From the NCBI RefSeq assembly GCF_024170165.1, contig NZ_JALJXP010000008.1, positions 248,001-312,000 of the forward strand: a stretch of 64,000 nucleotides of DNA, written 5' to 3'. The DNA comes from Pseudomonas nitroreducens. Its GTDB lineage: Bacteria > Pseudomonadota > Gammaproteobacteria > Pseudomonadales > Pseudomonadaceae. Shown piece by piece: positions 61,501 through 64,000 of this stretch (position 1 is the first letter of the stretch; each line of letters begins with the position of its first letter). A program made the position numbers and the translations under genes. A model generated the notes under the pieces. That model was not told the DNA's origin, searched no databases, and worked only from the letters and a program-made list of their open reading frames with translations.

Positions 61501-63129
61501 GATGGCGACTGGAGCGTCGAACTGCGCCAGGACGGCCAGGTGCGCGACAGTCTCGGCGTGCACTTCAGCCTGGCAGCCGACAGCTGGCAGGTGCTGCAGT
61601 CCAAGCCGCTGCGGGTCAACGCGCAGAACACCCCGCTGGAGCTGCCGGCGGATGCCCGCGACGTCACCCTACGGCTGGATGACAGCGCCCAGGCCCTGCT
61701 GCGTGGCAACCTCGACTCGCTGCTGGATTACCCCTGGGGTGGCGTCGAGCAGACTGCCAGCCAGCTGCTGCCGCTGAGCATCGCCTACCCGACCCTGGCC
61801 AACAGCGAGCCGCGTGTGCGTGATCGTCTGCGCCTGATCATGCAGACCAGCCGCCTGCGCCTGGTGCAGATGGCCGGCCCGGACGCCTACTTCACCTGGT
61901 GGGGCGGCGAAGACAACGATGCCTTCCTCACCGCGTACGCCTATTACGCCGACTGGTACGCCAGCCGCGCGCTGGAAATCCAGCTGCCGCCGGACCACTG
62001 GCAGCGCGTACTGGAGCTGTACTCCGCGCGCGCCAGTGCCACGCCGCTGCTGCAGCGTGCGCTGATCCTGGCCTTCGCCCGCGACATGCAGCTGCCGGTG
62101 CAGACCCTGGTCAGCGGCCTGCTCACCGACCTGGAGAATGCCGGCAACGGCGAGGCGGCGAAGTCGATCAACGACCTCGACAGCGAGGACAGCCTGGTCA
62201 TGGGCGACCCGGACTCCGAGCTGGGCCTGGCCGCTGCCCGTGTGCTGGCGGCCAGCCTGGCCGAGCAGAACAAGGTCGCGCTGCCGGCCGGCTTCGCCAA
62301 GCAACTGGATGGCGCACGCCTGAAACTGAACACCAGCGAGCAGCCGTTCGCCCGCGCGGTTCAGCTGTACAGCGGCCCGGCGGACGCCAGCCGCGCCCGC
62401 TCGTTGCTGCAGAGCCTCGCACCGCAGCAATCCACCATCGAGCGCGCCCTGGCCCTGGCCTGGATGCAGCGTGCCGTGGCCGCCACTCCTGCAGCCGAAC
62501 TGCCGCAGCCGGTGGCCGACTGGAAGGAAAGCCGCAGCACCACTGGCGACGCGTTCTGGAAGTGGCAGGGCAAGGAGGCTCCGGCCCAGCTTGACCTCAG
62601 CGCCGCGCCGTCGCGCATGCTCAACGCCTCGATCTCCTTCCGCAGCGCGCAGGCTCCGGCCAGCCAGCTGCCGGTGACCATCAAGCGGCGTCTGCTGCGC
62701 CTGGTACCGGGCGACGAAGCCTTCGCCTTCAAGGCCGAGGAACTGGGCAGCAAGCCGCTGTCCAGCGACGAGCTGTACCTGGACGAAGTGACCCTGACCA
62801 CCGAGCAGGCCCAAGCCCTGCGCTACGGCATGCTGGAGGTGCCGCTGCCGCCGGGCGCGGACGTCGAGCGCACCACCTGGGGCCTGCAGATCAGCGGCCT
62901 GGGCGGTGTCGAAGCGACCAGCCTGGAGCGGGCACGCAACGAGCCGGGCGACCTGTTCTACGGCGTGCCGGTGGACACCCTGGGCGGAGAACTGCGCTTC
63001 CGCCACCTGGTGCGCTTCTCGCAGAAGGGCGAGTTCGTCCTGCCGCCGGCGCGCTACCAGCGCCTCTATGCGCCGCAGGAGCAGGCGCTGGAGCAGAAGC
63101 CGGCCCTGGCGAAGATCAAGGTTCAGTAA
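58576..63129 (+). CDS. magD: MagD, bacterial alpha-2-macroglobulin-like protein
   Basis: This 1517-residue protein has a signal peptide ([21 protein letters not shown]). It is built of macroglobulin-like beta domains, the MG2/A2M_N region ([20 protein letters not shown]), a bait-like region around residues 830-860 ([20 protein letters not shown]), the A2M domain ([38 protein letters not shown]) and an alpha-helical thioester-like domain. The thioester motif C-x-E-Q is replaced by G-V-E-Q (residues 1056-1059), so covalent protease trapping is not expected. This is a family trait of the YfaS/MagD type. It starts by ATGA overlap with magC and is the core of the operon. Confidence 0.93.
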   Translation: MNALRGMAAALACAGLFAAAPALVQADDDVPASNYTPMAGESFFLLADSSFASDEVAKVRLEAPGRDYRRYRMEPYGGADIRVYRIDQPLDFLKRQKNLHRVLSEGQFKGEGLSNTLAYLWDNWYRKSRRVMQRTFSYESRQQVTEVVPELKMGNAMRAPTPYDAQTQYAPIPGLPMVSQFRYPLWDAKPIQPPKEVTLAGSSSEFINVAPGNVYVPLGKLKPGLYLVEALVGKYRATTVVFVSNSVAVSKIAGSELLVWTARKHEGTPVSGAKVLWTDGLGVMSSGSSDADGLLRLQHVSPERSFVIGEDEEGGVFVSENFYYDSEIYDTKLYAFTDRPLYRPGDWVSLKIVGREFKNSRESQSPQSAPLRLSVIDAAGTTLQTLDLKYDAKSGTNGRFQLPANAVAGGYELRFDYRDQTYSSAFRVAEYIKPHFEISLDLAKPDFKTGEPVKGNLILLYPDGKPVANARLELSLRAQQLSMVDNELQYLGQFPVELTSAQITTDDQGRAALDLPAAEKPSRYLLTVFASDGAAYRVKTSKEILIERGAARYRVSAPQRFSAAGDKVEFSYAAEQQTQIQPTAYRWLRLEDRSSGDGAVEGGKFAITFDKPGTYSVELRDKAGQLLGGTGHSVSGDGVKAVPGTVEIVLDKAEYQAGEEALALITFPEPVDDALLSLERDKVEATALLSRGGDWLKLEKLNPTQYRARIPVKPEFSPNLTFSVLYTRSGDYSFQNAGIKVAVPQVEIAVSTDKERYEPGETVTVNLDTAYAGKPVSSHLTVSVVDEMIYALQPEIAPGIDQFFYHPRRNNVRTSASLAFISYDVALPGTPSAPGRANRSERGVKVLERPRREEVDTAAWEPELVTDANGKAQFKFRMPDSLTRWRITARAMDDQGQVGQKKQFIRSEKPLYLKWSGPKRFRTGDAPDLGLFVFNQGEQDTKAELLIRANGAEKTQALELKRGVNYIALPQQPLSDGDWSVELRQDGQVRDSLGVHFSLAADSWQVLQSKPLRVNAQNTPLELPADARDVTLRLDDSAQALLRGNLDSLLDYPWGGVEQTASQLLPLSIAYPTLANSEPRVRDRLRLIMQTSRLRLVQMAGPDAYFTWWGGEDNDAFLTAYAYYADWYASRALEIQLPPDHWQRVLELYSARASATPLLQRALILAFARDMQLPVQTLVSGLLTDLENAGNGEAAKSINDLDSEDSLVMGDPDSELGLAAARVLAASLAEQNKVALPAGFAKQLDGARLKLNTSEQPFARAVQLYSGPADASRARSLLQSLAPQQSTIERALALAWMQRAVAATPAAELPQPVADWKESRSTTGDAFWKWQGKEAPAQLDLSAAPSRMLNASISFRSAQAPASQLPVTIKRRLLRLVPGDEAFAFKAEELGSKPLSSDELYLDEVTLTTEQAQALRYGMLEVPLPPGADVERTTWGLQISGLGGVEATSLERARNEPGDLFYGVPVDTLGGELRFRHLVRFSQKGEFVLPPARYQRLYAPQEQALEQKPALAKIKVQ

Positions 63130-63132
63130 CCG

Positions 63133-64000
63133 ATGCGTGCGCGTCTGGCCGGGCTGATCCTGCTGTTGCCGCTGAGCGCCCTCGCGGCGCCCGGCGCGCA
63201 GGAGCAGGCGCAGCTGGCCTGGCGCACGGCGCAGGGCGACGAACTGCTACGGCTCGGGTCGCAGCAGGTGCTCGGTCGCCAGCCGCTGCCGGCTGACCTG
63301 CGCGCACCGCTGGGCAGCCTGTGGAAACTGTTCGTCTACGCCTGGCTCAACGATACCGGCCAGCAGGAGCCGGCCTATCAGTGCCGTGGCGAGAGCAGGG
63401 AAGAGGTCTATTGCTGTTTGGCCGGGCAGAGCATCGAGCGCGACGCCGCGCTGGTGAAGTCCTGTGGCCTGTACTTCCAGCCGCAGAGACTGGGCATCGA
63501 AGGTTCTGTCTGGCAGCAATACTGGCAGGCGCGCCATGCGCCGGCGTGGATTGCCCAATTGGACAAGCTGGCGCCGCAGACCGAAGTGCCGGTCGCCGAA
63601 CTGCTCGATCAACTGCAGCACCTGCCGGCGCAGGAGCAGGCGCGCAAGGTGCTGCTGGATGTCAGCCTTGCTGCCGACGAAGGTCGTGCACCCGCTGCGC
63701 TGGGTGGGCGCCTGCGGGTGAAGACCTGGAGCTGGGAGAAGGGCGGTCAGCGCGAGGGAGGCTTCGCTGGTTGGCTGGTCGACGGCACGCCGCTCTGGGC
63801 GCGCGGACCGGGCACCAGCAAGACGCTGCTGGCCAAGTACGGTAATGCCATCGGCGCGGCGCTGCCGGCACCGTGGCCGAGCGATCCTGGGCGTTGCGTC
63901 GAGGTCGGACTGTTCAGCCGCTATCCGCTGAAAGAGGTCTATGACGAACGTAACCAACCGGCTGCCGAAGGCCTGCTGCAAGGCCGACAGAGCGTGATGT
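63133..64000 (+). CDS. magE: MagE, secreted DUF2300 protein with PBP-like motifs (C-terminus outside window)
   Basis: At least 289 residues are visible. There is a signal peptide (MRARLAGLILLLPLSALAA) and then a DUF2300 (YfaQ-like) region. Its motif order resembles penicillin-binding proteins: SLWK at 62-65 (APLGSLWKLFVYAWLND), S110-C-G in ALVKSCGLYFQPQRLGI (compare AxxxSCNxYF in PBP2-type enzymes) and KTW at 197-199 (RLRVKTWSWEKGG). These would be the SxxK, SxN and KTG positions, with changes in the last two. It starts 3 bases after the magD stop. The reading frame is still open at the window edge. Confidence 0.85.
   Translation, partial: MRARLAGLILLLPLSALAAPGAQEQAQLAWRTAQGDELLRLGSQQVLGRQPLPADLRAPLGSLWKLFVYAWLNDTGQQEPAYQCRGESREEVYCCLAGQSIERDAALVKSCGLYFQPQRLGIEGSVWQQYWQARHAPAWIAQLDKLAPQTEVPVAELLDQLQHLPAQEQARKVLLDVSLAADEGRAPAALGGRLRVKTWSWEKGGQREGGFAGWLVDGTPLWARGPGTSKTLLAKYGNAIGAALPAPWPSDPGRCVEVGLFSRYPLKEVYDERNQPAAEGLLQGRQSVM

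Noticed and set aside
58720-61563. 947-codon minus-strand frame opposite magD
   Set aside because: Shadow frame. magD is supported by a signal peptide, macroglobulin motifs and translational coupling to magC and magE.

Overview
The window is chromosomal DNA of a Pseudomonas, most likely a relative of P. aeruginosa rather than P. aeruginosa itself. The evidence is GC-rich coding DNA, Pseudomonas-type REP/REPIN repeats (core GTAGGAGCGAGCTTGCTCGC), and gene orders remembered from PAO1: speC-cptA-sel1-piuC/piuA-piuB-lpxO, dppF-dppD-dppC-dppB with four dppA paralogues, opdP, psdR and mdpA, then roxSR and the mag operon. No phage, plasmid, insertion sequence, CRISPR array, rRNA or tRNA was seen. 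The window holds 52 protein genes plus two candidate small ORFs. The first gene (arnB) and the last (magE) run off the ends.

Left part (1-14.6 kb): arnB, for lipid A aminoarabinose, has a PmrA/PhoP-type direct repeat upstream. Next is a basic amino acid operon in which an AruH-like arginine:pyruvate transaminase is fused to an ABC ATPase. The linker of that fusion is encoded by a REPIN-like repeat. It is followed by the binding protein and two permeases, a TetR regulator, and a succinylglutamate desuccinylase/aspartoacylase-type hydrolase. Then come prfC, an NhaP-type antiporter and a four-gene OpuC-type osmolyte importer.

Middle part (15-33 kb): speC (ornithine decarboxylase), cptA (phosphoethanolamine transferase), the iron-regulated piu genes flanked by Fur-like sites, lpxO, and the 5-oxoprolinase genes pxpABC. 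An RNA/ribosome rescue pair, rtcB2-prfH, has its own candidate promoter and a putative 13-codon leader ORF. A divergent Lrp/LysE pair shares a perfect palindrome.

Right part (33-64 kb): the dipeptide regulon holds the DppBCDF importer, four DppA-type binding proteins in two alternating types, the OpdP porin, the PsdR repressor and the MdpA peptidase. A repeated CTGAAATT-type element in front of both dppA3 and mdpA is a good PsdR operator candidate. The redox two-component system RoxSR follows. Next is an apparent insertion relative to PAO1: an ABCD/YddA-type ABC protein, an M23 peptidase, a coiled-coil membrane protein, a bactofilin and an AEC transporter. The mag operon (alpha-2-macroglobulin-like MagD and partners) closes the window. 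MagC shows NlpC/P60-like motifs and MagE shows penicillin-binding-protein-like motifs, which suggests a link to peptidoglycan.

Themes: peptide and amino acid uptake and catabolism, envelope/LPS modification (ArnB, CptA, LpxO), iron uptake, and cell-envelope defence or maintenance. Names based on PAO1 gene order come from memory and were not checked by search.
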